Assembly: GCA_902459845.2 (NCBI GenBank)
Contig: CABPSV020000152.1
Location: forward strand, 7,501-25,893
Reading direction: 5' to 3'
From: Hepatocystis sp. ex Piliocolobus tephrosceles
Lineage: Eukaryota; Apicomplexa; Aconoidasida; Haemosporida; Plasmodiidae
Length of the DNA: 18,393 nucleotides
Part shown: in pieces, positions 18,352-18,393 of the stretch
Position numbering within the stretch: position 1 is the first letter of the stretch
Layout of the letters: each line of letters starts with the position of its first letter
Program-made: the position numbers and the translations under genes
Notes under the pieces: model-generated
What the model was told of the DNA's origin: nothing
Database searches by the model: none
What the model saw: the letters and a program-made list of their open reading frames with translations, nothing else

Positions 18352-18393
<42 letters not shown>
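18352..18393. repeat. Terminal poly-A run
   Basis: About 42 A residues end the window at the same point where relic 3 is followed by poly-A and then R4. The sequence probably stops inside the array, either at an assembly break or at the window cut. Confidence 0.8.

Overview
The window is nuclear DNA of a Plasmodium-type apicomplexan. It is extremely A+T-rich, with long poly-A/poly-T runs and (TA)n tracts. Coding sequence is rich in Lys, Asn and Ile, genes are split by short AT-rich introns with GT..AG borders, and one protein carries an Asn-repeat tract and low-complexity insertions. The species cannot be fixed from the sequence alone. No tRNA, rRNA, CRISPR or transposase gene was seen.

The left half (1-7.9 kb) is ordinary single-copy gene territory. 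A minus-strand gene starts at 548 and runs off the left edge; it encodes a charged, probably nuclear protein. It diverges from a plus-strand ferrochelatase gene (four exons, 1454-3287), the last step of haem synthesis. A seven-exon RPB5/RPABC1 gene follows on the plus strand (4744-6462); it encodes a subunit shared by nuclear RNA polymerases I, II and III. Both spliced models rebuild complete, family-length proteins.

The right half (about 7.9 kb to the end) is a decayed tandem array built on one gene and its flanks. One intact copy, at 9497-12115 on the minus strand, encodes an 872-residue Tas-type aldo-keto reductase. It has an N-terminal signal sequence and a basic leader like those of apicoplast-targeted proteins, and it keeps all four catalytic residues. 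Around it lie a decayed 5' end of the gene (7949-8221) and two further copies (15319-15995, 17670-18347) that share one internal deletion removing the whole catalytic domain. Four copies of the roughly 1.2-1.6 kb 5'-flank/3'-flank repeat (R1-R4) separate these. The last two units form a tandem duplication of about 2.35 kb. The window ends in the poly-A that follows the last relic, so the array probably continues.

Two signals in the array go beyond simple gene decay. First, a minus-strand frame just downstream of the reductase tail differs between copies in a codon-like way (mostly third-position synonymous changes and in-frame indels). Second, a 50-codon tryptophan-rich plus-strand ORF is kept open in R3 and R4, with open but degraded frames at the same place in R1 and R2. 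Neither is recognised. They may be remnants of one or two other genes that were part of the ancestral unit.
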